Source of the DNA: JAGRGG01 sp965217265
GTDB lineage: Bacteria > Pseudomonadota > Alphaproteobacteria > Geminicoccales > Geminicoccaceae
DNA length: 64,000 nt
Assembly: GCA_965217265.1 (NCBI GenBank)
Contig: CBDCHP010000011.1
Coordinates: forward strand, 124,001-188,000
Direction: 5' to 3'
This document shows positions 52,335 through 60,765 of the stretch, piece by piece. The notes under the pieces are model-generated. The model saw only the letters and a program-made list of their open reading frames with translations. It was not told the DNA's origin and made no database searches. The position numbers and the translations under genes are program-made. Numbering within the stretch: the first letter of the stretch is position 1; every line of letters starts with the position of its first letter.

Positions 52335-52574
52335 ATGACGACCGTGAACCTCGATGATGCCGACCTTGCCGGTCTGCTCGTACGGGTGCGGGCGGGCGAG
52401 GAGATCGTGATCGCCGAGAACGGCGTGCCCGTCGCCCGCCTCGTGCCCGAGGGCATTGCCCCGGCGCCGCGCCGCCCCGGCAGCGCGCGCGGGCTGATCG
52501 GGATCGGACCCGACTTCGACGACCCGCTGCCGGACGACGTCGCGCGCGGCTTCGGCGGCACGATCGAGCCTTGA
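52335..52574 (+). CDS. Phd/YefM-type antitoxin
   Basis: 79 aa from MTTVNLDDADLAGLLVRVRA. The segment GEEIVIAENGVPVARLVP is the Phd-family beta-strand (EIVITKNGKPVARLVP-like). The C-terminal half, disordered and acidic (GPDFDDPLPDDVARGFGG), would bind the toxin. Its stop overlaps the TTG start of the PIN gene. Upstream in-frame residues are not used. Confidence 0.85.
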   Translation: MTTVNLDDADLAGLLVRVRAGEEIVIAENGVPVARLVPEGIAPAPRRPGSARGLIGIGPDFDDPLPDDVARGFGGTIEP

Positions 52575-52957
52575 GGCTGCTTCTCGACACCCACGTCGTC
52601 CTGTGGTGGCTGAACGCCGACCGGCGCCTCTCCGCCGCCGCGCGCGACGCGGTCGCCGCCGCCGACGGCGAGGTCCTCGTCAGCACCGCCTCGGTCTGGG
52701 AGATGGCGATCAAGGCGGGGCTCGGGCGCTTGCGGCTGCCCGACGACACGGGCGGCTTCCTCGCCGACCAGTTCCGCGCCAACCGCTTCAAGGTCCTGCC
52801 GGTCGGCCTCGACCACGCCGCCGCCGTGCGCGGTCTGCCGGGCCACCACAAAGACCCGTTCGACCGCCTACTCGTGGCCCAGGCGCTGATCGAGGGCGCC
52901 ACGCTCGTAACCCAGGACGCGGCGCTGCGGGCGTATCCGGTCGCTTGCGTCGGTTGA
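52571..52957 (+). CDS. PIN-domain toxin (VapC type)
   Basis: 128 aa from TTG at 52571. PIN motifs: MRLLLDTHVVLWWLNADRRL (first Asp), STASVWEMAIKAGLGRL (Glu, ~41), and HHKDPFDRLLVAQALIEGAT with Asp residues (~92-97), then LVTQDAALRAYP. An RNase toxin neutralised by the overlapping antitoxin. The pair lies beside the AT-rich gene, in an accessory patch. Confidence 0.87.
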   Translation: MRLLLDTHVVLWWLNADRRLSAAARDAVAAADGEVLVSTASVWEMAIKAGLGRLRLPDDTGGFLADQFRANRFKVLPVGLDHAAAVRGLPGHHKDPFDRLLVAQALIEGATLVTQDAALRAYPVACVG

Positions 52958-53053
52958 GGCGGTGGAAGGATTGCCCCGCGTTGCCCTCTCGCGGACGGTT
53001 GGACTGTTCTGGATTGTCCGGCCGAAACATCGCTGTGGCGCTCAAGCCTCCTC

Positions 53054-53090
53054 CTTGTCATGCCGGACTTGATCCGGCATCCAGGGTGGC
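53054..53090. repeat. Short GC palindrome (alphaproteobacterial type)
   Basis: TTGTCATGCCGGACTTGATC then CGGCATCCAGGGTGGC, the classic form of this repeat. It precedes the AT-rich gene; an inverted relative (54105-54143) follows it. Confidence 0.65.
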
Positions 53091-53161
53091 CGCGCACAAT
53101 GTTAAGTATTGTTGGCTTTGCATTGTGTCCCCGAAACTCTCGCATAAGATGTAAAACCGTA

Positions 53162-54028
53162 ATGCAAAAAATTTCTTATTTCTGGATTCATAATTTTTTT
53201 GTAAGAATGGACAGAATTGATAAAATCAGGTTAAAAAACGTCTTTCGAAAAGACATATTTGAAGTGCTTTTCGAATCTAATTCTTTATTATTTACCATGC
53301 ACAATCCTACTACACTGTATTCTTCTTATTTGAGGGCTTCATTTAATCTTGGAAGCGATTTGTTTACAGCAATAGATGCAATCCTTAAAAAAGAAGAAAA
53401 TGAGCTAGTTTCTAAAGAAGAAATACTGCACGTAAAGAATCTTTATACTAGATATAAGGCAATCTTACTTGCTGAGCTTGAAACGGTTAATTTATATTTA
53501 GTCAAGCAAAAAGGAATATATGATATTCATCTACTACTTGAACAAGGTGATAAAATTTTTTCTGAGGAATTATCATCAAAAGTACCAGAAGCTGTTCAAG
53601 ATTCAAAATTAGCATCTCAGTGTTTAGCTTATGAACTACCTACAGCATTCGGCTTTCATATTTTTCGAGCATTTGAAAATGTATTAAAGTGCTATCATTT
53701 ACATATAGTCGGCTCAGAGATTGCGTTGAAACAGCGAAATCTTGGAGCTTACATTCGTGATCTAGAAGCAAATGGTAATGCCGATGCAAAAATTTTACCT
53801 GTTTTAAAACAAATTAAAGATTTACACAGAAATCCGATCATACATCCAGAGGTAAATCTTTCGATTGAAGAAGCTTTAGTTACCCTAGGCATTGTTGCAA
53901 GTGCAGTCTCAATCATGTTAAGCGCTTTACCTACTAGAATACCGCCTGAAACCGAGGATGCTGAAGCTGGAGATACGTATCCTGTCAACTCAACCTCAAC
54001 CTCAACCTCAACCTCAACCTCAACCTAG
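53162..54028 (+). CDS. AT-rich HEPN-like protein with (ST)n tail
   Basis: 288 aa from ATG at 53162 (or 53207, MDRIDKIRLKNVF). All-helical, charged, about 35% GC in a 70% GC genome, so clearly of foreign composition. Near the C-terminus it has LPVLKQIKDLHRNPIIHPEV, where HRNPIIH fits the R-x4-H core of HEPN RNase-like domains. The last residues are SerThr repeats encoded by six CTCAAC copies. Flanked by GC palindromes on both sides and near a toxin-antitoxin pair. A defence or toxin-like role is inferred from the fold motif and context. I do not recognise a closer family. Confidence 0.7.
   Translation: MQKISYFWIHNFFVRMDRIDKIRLKNVFRKDIFEVLFESNSLLFTMHNPTTLYSSYLRASFNLGSDLFTAIDAILKKEENELVSKEEILHVKNLYTRYKAILLAELETVNLYLVKQKGIYDIHLLLEQGDKIFSEELSSKVPEAVQDSKLASQCLAYELPTAFGFHIFRAFENVLKCYHLHIVGSEIALKQRNLGAYIRDLEANGNADAKILPVLKQIKDLHRNPIIHPEVNLSIEEALVTLGIVASAVSIMLSALPTRIPPETEDAEAGDTYPVNSTSTSTSTSTST
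53989..54024 (+). repeat. Tandem hexamer (CTCAAC)6 at the gene end
   Basis: Six perfect CTCAAC copies in frame, encoding Ser-Thr pairs directly before the TAG stop. Length-variable by slippage is expected. Confidence 0.9.
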
Positions 54029-54104
54029 GATTTTTGGGTTTCGGAGACACACACTTCATTGGCTAATAAATTTCGGAAAACGATCAAACGCCCGTAGCAC
54101 CATG

Positions 54105-54143
54105 CGCGGCCACCTTAGGCTCCGGGTTGAGCCCGGAGTGACA
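54105..54143. repeat. Short GC palindrome, diverged
   Basis: GCGGCCACCTTAGGCTCCGGG, TTGAGCCCGGAGTGACAAC. Inverted relative to the 53.05-kb copy. Confidence 0.55.
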
Positions 54144-54194
54144 ACATAAGAGGCGGCGGGAGATACGTTAACCTCTTTTGGAAAATCAAGACAA

Positions 54195-54593
54195 TCAATT
54201 ACCCCCATATTCCGCCTCGCTCACCGGCTCCAGCCACATGACGGACTCGCCGTCCAGCTTCTCCTGGACGGCGACGTGGCTCATCGCCGTCGTCGGCGCG
54301 GCGCCGTGCCAGTGCTTCTCGCCGGGCGGGAACCAGACCACGTCGCCCGGCCGGATCGCCTCGACTGGACCGCCCTCGCGCCCCGCCCGGCCGCACCCGG
54401 CCGTGACGATCAGCGTCTGGCCGAGCGGGTGGGTGTGCCACGCCGTGCGGGCGCCCGGCTCGAAGGTGACGAGGAGGCCGGCGGCGCGGGCCGGCGCGGG
54501 CGGGCTGAACAAGGGGTCGATGCGCACCCTCCCCGTGAACCATTCCGCCGGCCCCACCCCCGACGGCCGCGAGCCGCTTCGCACGATGTCCAT
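54195..54593 (-). CDS. Small cupin protein
   Basis: 132 aa from MDIVRSGSRPSGVG at 54593 (GGGGGAAG upstream). Cupin motif 1 GARTAWHTHPLGQTLIVTAG with His pair (~58-60) and motif 2 PGDVVWFPPGEKHWHGA (~95-110). Of the type annotated as quercetin-dioxygenase-like cupins fused elsewhere to carboxymuconolactone decarboxylase. Substrate unknown. Confidence 0.8.
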   Translation of the reverse strand: MDIVRSGSRPSGVGPAEWFTGRVRIDPLFSPPAPARAAGLLVTFEPGARTAWHTHPLGQTLIVTAGCGRAGREGGPVEAIRPGDVVWFPPGEKHWHGAAPTTAMSHVAVQEKLDGESVMWLEPVSEAEYGGN

Positions 54594-54747
54594 TCGTCTT
54601 CCCCCTGTCGGCGGGCACACCCGCCTCATCGAACCCTCTCATACGGAAGATAACAGGACTACACCCCGGCGACCACGATCACCACGCGCCGCTGAGAGTG
54701 ACGACAGATCCCCCGCCCCCGGTTCGGCCGGGTAAAATCCGCGCCGG

Positions 54748-55590
54748 CTACATCGCCTTCGGCCACGCCGGGCCGGCGTCGATCTTCAGGCGCAGGACGG
54801 CGTAGGGCGGCGCCTGCTCGTCCTGGCCGCGGTTGTACTCGGGCCGGCGGTTGGCCTGCGCCGCCGAGACGTAGAGCCATTCGTCGCCGGTGATGACGAT
54901 CGTGTCGGCCCAGATCAGCCGCGGGTCGGAGCCGATCACCTCGATGGTGCCGTCCGGGTCGCGCCGCCCGATCGCGTTCTGCTCTTGCAGCGTCAGGTAG
55001 ACGCGGCCCTTGGCGTCGCAGCCGAGCCCCCCGGTCATGCCCTTCTCGCCCAGATCCGCGCCCTTCGCCGCGACCAGGGCGTCGGGGGCGTTTTCGTCTA
55101 GAAGCGCTTCAGTCGGCACCGCGTAGAGGTTTCGGCCCATCAAGGGCGCGTAGTAGAGCGTGCCTCCGTCCGGCGACAGCGCGATGCCGTTCGCCCCGCC
55201 TTCGGGCGGCTGCGGCGGCCCGCCCCCGGCGTCTCGCAGCACCGGCCGGTGCTCGACGAACTTGACCACACCCTCGCTTGAGCCCGTGCTCCAGTGGCCG
55301 TCGAGCCGGCGCACCACGCGCCCGTTTGCCAGGTCGACCGCGATCCCGTCCGGCGCGAGCACCCGAACGACGCTGCCGCGCGTGTCGGAGAAGACCAGGC
55401 CGCCCAAGCCCGGCGCCCAGCAGGGTCCCTCGCACCACATCCCCCCGGCAAACACCGTCCGCACCCGCGCGTCCGGCGCCACCACCTCATCGAACGCCTG
55501 CACCACCGGGCCGGCCACGGCGGCCCGCCCGGCCGTGACTAGCGGCAAAGCCGTGAGTGCCCCGACGACACCGCGCCGCGTCAATCCCAT
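54748..55590 (-). CDS. Yellow/MRJP-like SMP-30 family protein, exported
   Basis: 280 aa from MGLTRRGVVGALTALPLVTA at 55590, a twin-arginine-like signal. Beta-propeller stretches: GGMWCEGPCWAPGLGGLVFS (~55-75), ANGIALSPDGGTLYYAPLMG (~140-160), TGGLGCDAKGRVYLTLQEQN (~192-212), WADTIVITGDEWLYVSAAQA then RPEYNRG and PPYAVLRLKID. The end matches yellow/major royal jelly-type proteins more than classical gluconolactonases. Periplasmic sugar-lactone hydrolase or related; substrate unknown. Confidence 0.72.
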   Translation of the reverse strand: MGLTRRGVVGALTALPLVTAGRAAVAGPVVQAFDEVVAPDARVRTVFAGGMWCEGPCWAPGLGGLVFSDTRGSVVRVLAPDGIAVDLANGRVVRRLDGHWSTGSSEGVVKFVEHRPVLRDAGGGPPQPPEGGANGIALSPDGGTLYYAPLMGRNLYAVPTEALLDENAPDALVAAKGADLGEKGMTGGLGCDAKGRVYLTLQEQNAIGRRDPDGTIEVIGSDPRLIWADTIVITGDEWLYVSAAQANRRPEYNRGQDEQAPPYAVLRLKIDAGPAWPKAM

Positions 55591-55966
55591 CCCAAACGCC
55601 CCTCTCCGGTTCCGGCAACGCGGACTGAAACCGACGCGGGCGCGTCCGGCTGCAGGGAAAACGAAGCGCACGAGTACTTTTGCGGCATTATACGTTGTCA
55701 TCGTCGTTTAAAGCGAGAACTTGCACAGTCCTTCAATGCAGTTGGGAGATGTTCGCTGTCTTTGGTCAGTGAGGGGTCTCAGCCGTTCACACCGCTTCCT
55801 CCTTGTCACCCCCGACTTGATCGGGGGTTCAGGGATGAAATGCTCCGCATTTCATGGGCGCGGGCACCCGTGACGGCTTGATGCCCTGCCCAACCCGCCA
55901 CATTGTTTGAATAAATTCCTACACCCGGCTACACTCCCGGCCCCACCCGCCAGGAGCCCGCCCCCC
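55591..55966. other. Intergenic stretch with a GC palindrome
   Basis: No gene seen. Holds a repeat at 55801-55831 (CACCCCCGACTTGATCGGGGG) followed by a second small hairpin GATGAAATG-CTCC-GCATTTCAT (55833-55855). Confidence 0.6.
55801..55831. repeat. Short GC palindrome (alphaproteobacterial type)
   Basis: CCTTGTCACCCCCGACTTGA, TCGGGGGTTCAGGG. Same family as the copies at 4.5-4.7 and 53.05 kb. Confidence 0.65.
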
Positions 55967-56765
55967 GTGCCCGACGCCGACAGCACCGAGCAGCCCCGCC
56001 GGCGCACACCCGCCCAGACCGAGGCCAGCCGCAAGAACGGCGCCAGGGGCAAGGGTCCCGCCACGCCCGCGGGCAAGGCGGCGTCGTGCCAGAACGCCGC
56101 CAAGCACGGCCTGCGGGCGCAGGGCTTCGCCCTCCTCCCCGACGAGGACGCGGGCGCCTTCGAGGGCCTGCGGCAGCGGCTGGTCGAGGAGCACGACCCG
56201 CGGGGCGCGGTGGAAGAGGCGCTGGTCGAACAACTCGCGCTCGCCTTGTGGCGCACGCGCCGGGTCGAGGCCTTGGAGGTCGAGGCGCTGACGAGTGCCC
56301 GCGAGCGGCGGCCGAGCCCCCGCCTACGCCGGCGGCTACAACCCCTACAGCCCGTTCTCGTGGAGCCCCGAACGGCTGAACACGATCCTGCGCTACCGGG
56401 CGGGGTTGGAGCGGAGCCTGCACCGCACGCTCAAGGCGCTGGCGGAACGGCGGGCGGCGCGGGCGGAGGCGGCGCGCACGAACGAACCCGGGGCGCCCGT
56501 GCCCAAGGCACGGCCCGGGCCCGCCCTACCTTGCACGAACGAATCCGAGGCCCCGGCGCCGCGCACGAACCAACCCAAGACCACAGCGCCGCTTACACCG
56601 ACCCTGTCGGCGCCGCACGAACGGGGGCCGTCCGCTCACAAGACCGCCTGGATCGCCGCGATCACGCGCTCCACGTCCGCGTTGGGGTTGGCGGCGACGT
56701 GGCGCAACCAGGGCTCGCCGTCGATCGTGGTGCCTGAGGCGGCGCCCCCCGGCAGCCGGGCGTGA
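55967..56765 (+). pseudogene. Hypothetical Ala/Arg-rich protein with a C-run frameshift
   Basis: From GTG at 55967 (CAGGAG ten bases upstream): MPDADSTEQPRRRTPAQTEA, ASRKNGARGKGPATPAGKAA, NAAKHGLRAQGFALL, DEDAGAFEGLRQRLVEEHDP and LALWRTRRVEALEVEALTSA. The frame then degrades; one base fewer in the C5 run (56317-56321) restores AYAGGYNPYSPFSWSPERL and NTILRYRAGLERSLHRTLKAL, which continues the family seen in many alphaproteobacterial and planctomycete genomes as hypothetical proteins. Overlaps the convergent decarboxylase by ~130 bp at its end. Function unknown. Confidence 0.6.
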
Positions 56766-57835
56766 ATGGCGTCCACGTCCCGGTCGGTCGGGCGCCAGAC
56801 GACGATTCCGGTCGCGGGCGGGGCCAAGAGTTCGGCGCGCGGCTCCCCCGCCAGGAACGCCGCGAGACGCCCGGCGTCGCCCATGCAGCGCCCGATCCGT
56901 TCGGCCAAGCCGTCCCGGCCCCAGCTCAGGAGCGTCGCCAGCAGCGACACCCCGGCGGCACCGTGCGAGCCGAGCACGCCGATGTTGGGTGTTGCGAGGT
57001 AGGCCCCGCCGAAGCTCACCGCCGCGTGCGCGACGCCCGTGTCGCGAAACAGGACGAGGGCGGACTCCTTCGGCTGGAACAGCCACTTGTGCGCCGAGAC
57101 CGCGACCGAATCGGCCCGCTCCAGCCCCGCGAGCCGCCCGGCGTAGTGCTGGCAGAGGCGGAGCGGCCCCGCCCAGGCGGCGTCGACATGGACCCAGGCG
57201 GCCCCCTCGCCTATGTCGAGCGGGTCGATCGCCCCCGTCGCCGTCGTGCCGGCGGTGAGCACGAGGCAGGCGCCGCCCGGGTCCGGCAGGTCCGCCGCCA
57301 GCAGCGCGCCGGCGCGGTCGGTCGCCGCTATGGTGTAATCGAGGCCGAGCAGGTGCGCCGCCTTCCTGACCGAGAGGTGTGCTGCCGTCGAGGCCACCAC
57401 CCGCCGCACGCCCTTGACCTCGCGCGCCGCCCAGAGTGCGGTCAGGTTGGCGAGCGTCGAACCGGCCGTCATGTGGCCGCCGTCCATGCCGAAGTGGGGG
57501 GCGAGCCAAGCGACGGCCAGCGCCTCCGCCGCCCGCGCCACGGGCGCCGTATCCGGGTGCAGCAGGTTCTGGTTCAAGGCGGCGTTCCACAGGGCCGTCG
57601 CCCAGGCGATGCACGGCGTCGGCGGGTCCATGTGGGCGAACGCCGTCGCGGCCCCGAGCGGTGCCGCACCGCCGAGAACGGCGGGCGCCAGCCGCGCCAG
57701 CGCCGCCCTGTCGCCCAGCCCCGCCTCGGGCAAGGCGTCGGGCAGGTCGAGGGGGGCGGCGGGTTCATGCCCGCACAACCGCGCGACCGCCCCGTCCAGG
57801 AGCGCCCGATCAGGCGCGAACGCATCGTTCACCAC
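56636..57835 (-). CDS. PLP-dependent group II decarboxylase family
   Basis: 399 aa. Aromatic-L-amino-acid/glutamate decarboxylase-like: FAHMDPPTPCIAWATALWN (~66-84), GHMTAGSTLANLTALWAARE (~120-140), HVDAAWAGPLRLCQ (PLP Asp, ~215), and SVAVSAHKWLFQPKESALVL with the Schiff-base Lys (~250-270). Shorter than typical 470-residue members. Substrate unknown; an L-amino acid decarboxylase or sulfinate-type activity is possible. It is isolated. Confidence 0.8.
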   Translation of the reverse strand: MVNDAFAPDRALLDGAVARLCGHEPAAPLDLPDALPEAGLGDRAALARLAPAVLGGAAPLGAATAFAHMDPPTPCIAWATALWNAALNQNLLHPDTAPVARAAEALAVAWLAPHFGMDGGHMTAGSTLANLTALWAAREVKGVRRVVASTAAHLSVRKAAHLLGLDYTIAATDRAGALLAADLPDPGGACLVLTAGTTATGAIDPLDIGEGAAWVHVDAAWAGPLRLCQHYAGRLAGLERADSVAVSAHKWLFQPKESALVLFRDTGVAHAAVSFGGAYLATPNIGVLGSHGAAGVSLLATLLSWGRDGLAERIGRCMGDAGRLAAFLAGEPRAELLAPPATGIVVWRPTDRDVDAIHARLPGGAASGTTIDGEPWLRHVAANPNADVERVIAAIQAVL

Positions 57836-58067
57836 GATGTTCCTTTACAAGGCGCCATGGCCCGACAGAGGACCAGGGCGAGGATACGCCACCGGCCGAA
57901 CAACGCAAACCGCGTGAATTGCGACAAATGCAAGACAGTTTCGCTTGCCCGTGGGCAACATCTGGTTGACCATCGCCGGTCAGCACGAAGGGACGGGTAC
58001 ACGCCCCGGCTGAGCGAGAAGAGGCACGCGCGATAGCACGACGTACCTGCCATAGGAGCCTTGGCAC

Positions 58068-58319
58068 ATGATCTCTTGCCTCATCGCGATCCAGGTCTGG
58101 GCGCTGACCTCGTTTCAGACCGTGGCGATCCCGGCCGAGAGCCTGTTCGAGGCGCGGCTGCTCGCCGCCATCGAGGCCGGCCGCATGACCGCCCGCCACC
58201 CGAGCAGCCGCGAGAGCCGCTTCGGCTTCGAGTGCGACCGCCGGGGCTGGATCGCCGTCGACCTCGACCGCGGCGACCTGTTCGCCGAGGGGCGCGGTGA
58301 GCGCCCGCGCGCGCGCTGA
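58068..58319 (+). CDS. Hypothetical small protein
   Basis: 83 aa from ATG with AGGAG ten bases upstream. MISCLIAIQVWALTSFQTVA could be a weak signal or hydrophobic start; ESLFEARLLAAIEAGRMTAR and RFGFECDRRGWIAVDLDRGD follow. No family recognised. The stop lies in a decayed repeat arm, as for other genes here. Confidence 0.45.
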   Translation: MISCLIAIQVWALTSFQTVAIPAESLFEARLLAAIEAGRMTARHPSSRESRFGFECDRRGWIAVDLDRGDLFAEGRGERPRAR

Positions 58320-58345
58320 CGCGCGATCTTTATCCTCTTCTTGCC
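58303..58345. repeat. Decayed arm of the palindromic element
   Basis: GCGCGCGCTGACGCGCGATC, then TTTATCCTCTTCTTGCCG, close to the left arm and pyrimidine tract of the full copies; no right arm seen. Supplies the stop of the upstream small ORF. Confidence 0.5.
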
Positions 58346-58479
58346 GTTCGTCGCTGGCGTTTGGCTGCAACGCTCAGGCGGCCTCGACGCGTCGCCCGCG
58401 CCCCGCTCGTCCGTCAGGCCTTGTGTTCGCCCGGCGGGGCCGTTATATACCGGCGGCCCATTTCTCAAGGAAAGTTCCG

Positions 58480-58704
58480 GTGAAAAAGGACATCCACCCC
58501 GATTACCACGAGATCAACGTGGTGATGACCGACGGCTCGACCTTCAAGACGCGCTCGACCTGGGGCAGCGAAGGCGACAGCATGACGCTGGACGTCGATC
58601 CGAAGTCGCACCCGGCCTGGACCGGCGGCTCCTTGCAGGTGCGCGAGCGCGGTCAGGTCGAGAAGTTCAACCGGCGCTTCCAGAGCTTTCGCCGCAAGAA
58701 GTAG
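58480..58704 (+). CDS. rpmE: Ribosomal protein bL31
   Basis: 74 aa from GTG at 58480 (AAGGAAAG upstream): VKKDIHPDYHEINVVMTDGS, STWGSEGDSMTLDVDPKSHP, AWTGG and FNRRFQSFRRKK. The four zinc-binding cysteines of C+ type bL31 are absent, so a zinc-free form. GTTATATACC about 35 bp upstream looks like a -10. Confidence 0.92.
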   Translation: MKKDIHPDYHEINVVMTDGSTFKTRSTWGSEGDSMTLDVDPKSHPAWTGGSLQVRERGQVEKFNRRFQSFRRKK

Positions 58705-58709
58705 ATTGC

Positions 58710-58835
58710 ATGAAGATCCGCAACTCGCTCAAGACCGCCAAGACGCGCGACAAGGACTGCCGCCTCGTGCGGCGCAAGGGCCGCGTCTACGTCATCAACA
58801 AGAAGAACCCGCGCTTCAAGGCCCGCCAGGGCTGA
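58710..58835 (+). CDS. rpmJ: Ribosomal protein bL36 (zinc-free type)
   Basis: 41 aa: MKIRNSLKTAKTRDKDCRLV, RRKGRVYVINKKNPRFKARQ. Typical alphaproteobacterial bL36 of the C- type with a single Cys; Zn ligands C..C...C...H are missing. It starts 5 bp after rpmE, an adjacency that pairs two proteins often remodelled under zinc limitation. Confidence 0.92.
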   Translation: MKIRNSLKTAKTRDKDCRLVRRKGRVYVINKKNPRFKARQG

Positions 58836-58857
58836 GCCTCGTTCTCTCGTGCCGGAC

Positions 58858-58888
58858 GCCGGGCGGGTGCCGACCTTGCCCGGCTTTT
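58858..58888 (+). terminator. Rho-independent terminator after rpmJ
   Basis: GCCGGGC, 13-base loop, GCCCGGC, then TTTT. Confidence 0.7.
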
Positions 58889-58909
58889 CGCGTTTGAGGA
58901 AACAAGCGG

Positions 58910-59731
58910 ATGGCGCGTCGCTTGAGGGTCGAGCGCAAGTCGAGCACGGCCAAGCCGCCCGCGGCCAAGGCCGAGCCCGGCCAAGTCCAGTCGCTCGGCC
59001 GGGCGCTCGCGATCCTCAAGACCCTGGCCGAGAGTGCCGAGGGCATGACCCTTTCCGACCTGTCGCAGGTGCTGGGCCTTGCGCCCTCGACGGCGCACCG
59101 CCTCTTGACGACGCTCGAAGGCCAGCGCTTCGTGCGCCTCGACCACGAGAGCATGGCGTGGCAGGTGGGGGTCGGCGCCTTCACCGTCGGCACGGCGTTC
59201 GCCCGCTCGCGCGACATCGTGCCCTTGGCCCGGCCGCACCTGCGCCGCTTGATGGAGGATTCCGGCGAGACCGCGAACCTCTACGTCGAGATCGGCGGCG
59301 AGGCCGTGTGCATGTCGCAGATCGAGTGCCGCCAGACGATGCGCGCGATCTCGCGCCCCGGCGGCCGCGCCAAGATGCACGGCTCCGGCTCCGGCAAGGC
59401 GATCCTGGCCCACCTCGACGCCGACGAGGTGACGCACGTCCTGCGCACCCACGGCCTGCCGCGGCTGACCGAGCGGACGCTCGACACCCCTAAGCGCCTG
59501 CGCGAGGACTTGGCTCGCATCCGCGAGCGCGGCTTTGCCTTCGACGACGAGGAGGTGGCGCTCGGCCTGCGCTGCGTCGCCGCCGCCGTCCTCGACGAGG
59601 ACGGCCGGCCGCAGGGCGCCATCTCGATCTCTGGCCCGCTCGTGCGCATGACCGACGCCGCCCTGCCCCGCTTGGGCGCCCTCGTCGTCGAGGCGGCGGG
59701 CGCGGTGATGCAGGACCTGGGCGTCGGTTGA
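58910..59731 (+). CDS. IclR family transcriptional regulator
   Basis: 273 aa from MARRLRVERKSSTAKPPAAK (GAGGAAAC upstream). IclR HTH: QSLGRALAILKTLAESAEGM, TLSDLSQVLGLAPSTAHRLL (~46-66), TTLEGQRFVRLD; effector domain with LRRLMEDSGETANLYVEIGG and GSGKAILAHLDADEVTHVL (~155-173). Regulates a metabolic operon, not adjacent here; targets unknown. Its stop and the next bases (TGAGCCCTTCGCGCTGCGC) resemble a decayed repeat arm. Confidence 0.9.
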   Translation: MARRLRVERKSSTAKPPAAKAEPGQVQSLGRALAILKTLAESAEGMTLSDLSQVLGLAPSTAHRLLTTLEGQRFVRLDHESMAWQVGVGAFTVGTAFARSRDIVPLARPHLRRLMEDSGETANLYVEIGGEAVCMSQIECRQTMRAISRPGGRAKMHGSGSGKAILAHLDADEVTHVLRTHGLPRLTERTLDTPKRLREDLARIRERGFAFDDEEVALGLRCVAAAVLDEDGRPQGAISISGPLVRMTDAALPRLGALVVEAAGAVMQDLGVG

Positions 59732-59815
59732 GCCCTTCGCGCTGCGCCGGTCGGGGTGTTGCGAAACATTTGCTCATAACCTTTCATCCCCGTCGGGCCA
59801 GTGCTAGCAGGGGCC

Positions 59816-60733
59816 ATGCCCGCAGAAGTCTCCTGGACCTCGCTCGCGCCGCAACGGCTCGTCGCCCGGCGTCTCTTCGGGCGGGAGGGGGGTGCGAAGC
59901 TGGTCGACGCGTGGCTCGCCGCGCAACTGGGCCGGGTCGACGACCCGGCCTTCGCCCGTCTGTTCAGCGACCATATCGACCTTCCCGGCATCGAACCCGC
60001 CGACTACAACCACCGGCTGATCGAGGCCCGCGGTCTTCGCCTGCTCGGCGGCATCCGCTTCTTCGGTGGGGACGTCGAGCGGCCGTTCGTCGAGGTCGTC
60101 GCTTGGTCGGGCGCGGGCGCGCCGGAAATCTGGCCCGCCCTTCGACGCATCGTGGCCGACGCGTGGACCGAGTTTCGTCCTAACGCCCTGCGCGTCCTCG
60201 TCACCCCCGACACGCCTTTGCCCGCGGACGCCGCGAGCGACATGACGGTGCACGCCGCCCCTTGCGGCCGCATGGCGCCGGACGACGGACGGGTGAGGCT
60301 GGAACCCTTCGCCGACGCCGCCGAGGCGGTGGCGCTGGTGCGGGCGCGCTACGGCGTTCTCGCCCGCACAGACCCCGACCTCGCGCGCGGCGTGCAAGCG
60401 GCGACGCCGTTTGAAATCAAGGCATGGCACGCGCGAGGCACGCTCTTCGCCATCCGTCGCGACGGCCGAACGGTCGGGATGATCGCGGTCGAGGACGGCG
60501 CGGTGGAATGGCTGCAGGGCCGCGTCGTCACCGAGGAGGTCGTCGCGGCCGCCTTTGCGGGATCGGGTCTCGCCACCGCCGTCCAACGGGCGCTCGCGGC
60601 GCGATTGGCGGTAGTCGAACCCGATACTCTGCTCCTGGGCACGATCCTAGAACGCAACCGGGCATCCTACGCCACGGCGATCCGGGCCGGGCGGCCGGTC
60701 GTCATGCGCTACGCTTTCTTGCCGCTGTCGTGA
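59816..60733 (+). CDS. GNAT-like protein of unknown substrate
   Basis: 305 aa from MPAEVSWTSLAPQRLVARRL at 59816. The second half resembles an N-acetyltransferase: RTVGMIAVEDGAVEWLQGRV, GSGLATAVQRALAARLAVVE (~245-265), LLLGTILERNRASYATAIRA (~270-290). The N-terminal half (FSDHIDLPGIEPADYNHRLI) is of unclear fold. Ends at a TGA inside another decayed repeat arm. Substrate unknown. Confidence 0.65.
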   Translation: MPAEVSWTSLAPQRLVARRLFGREGGAKLVDAWLAAQLGRVDDPAFARLFSDHIDLPGIEPADYNHRLIEARGLRLLGGIRFFGGDVERPFVEVVAWSGAGAPEIWPALRRIVADAWTEFRPNALRVLVTPDTPLPADAASDMTVHAAPCGRMAPDDGRVRLEPFADAAEAVALVRARYGVLARTDPDLARGVQAATPFEIKAWHARGTLFAIRRDGRTVGMIAVEDGAVEWLQGRVVTEEVVAAAFAGSGLATAVQRALAARLAVVEPDTLLLGTILERNRASYATAIRAGRPVVMRYAFLPLS

Positions 60734-60765
60734 TGCTTGCGCGTGCGCCGACGCGCGGGCTTTGG
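60731..60765. repeat. Decayed left arm of the palindromic element
   Basis: TGATGCTTGCGCGTGCGCCG, ACGCGCGGGCTTTGG: same pattern as TGAACGCTTCGCGTGCGCTG/ACGCGCGGTCTTTT of full copies. Contains the stop of the GNAT-like gene. No right arm found. Confidence 0.5.

Noticed and set aside
53989..54024. Tandem repeats as a CRISPR or satellite
   Set aside because: Units are 6 bp without spacers, in frame and coding Ser-Thr pairs at the end of a gene.
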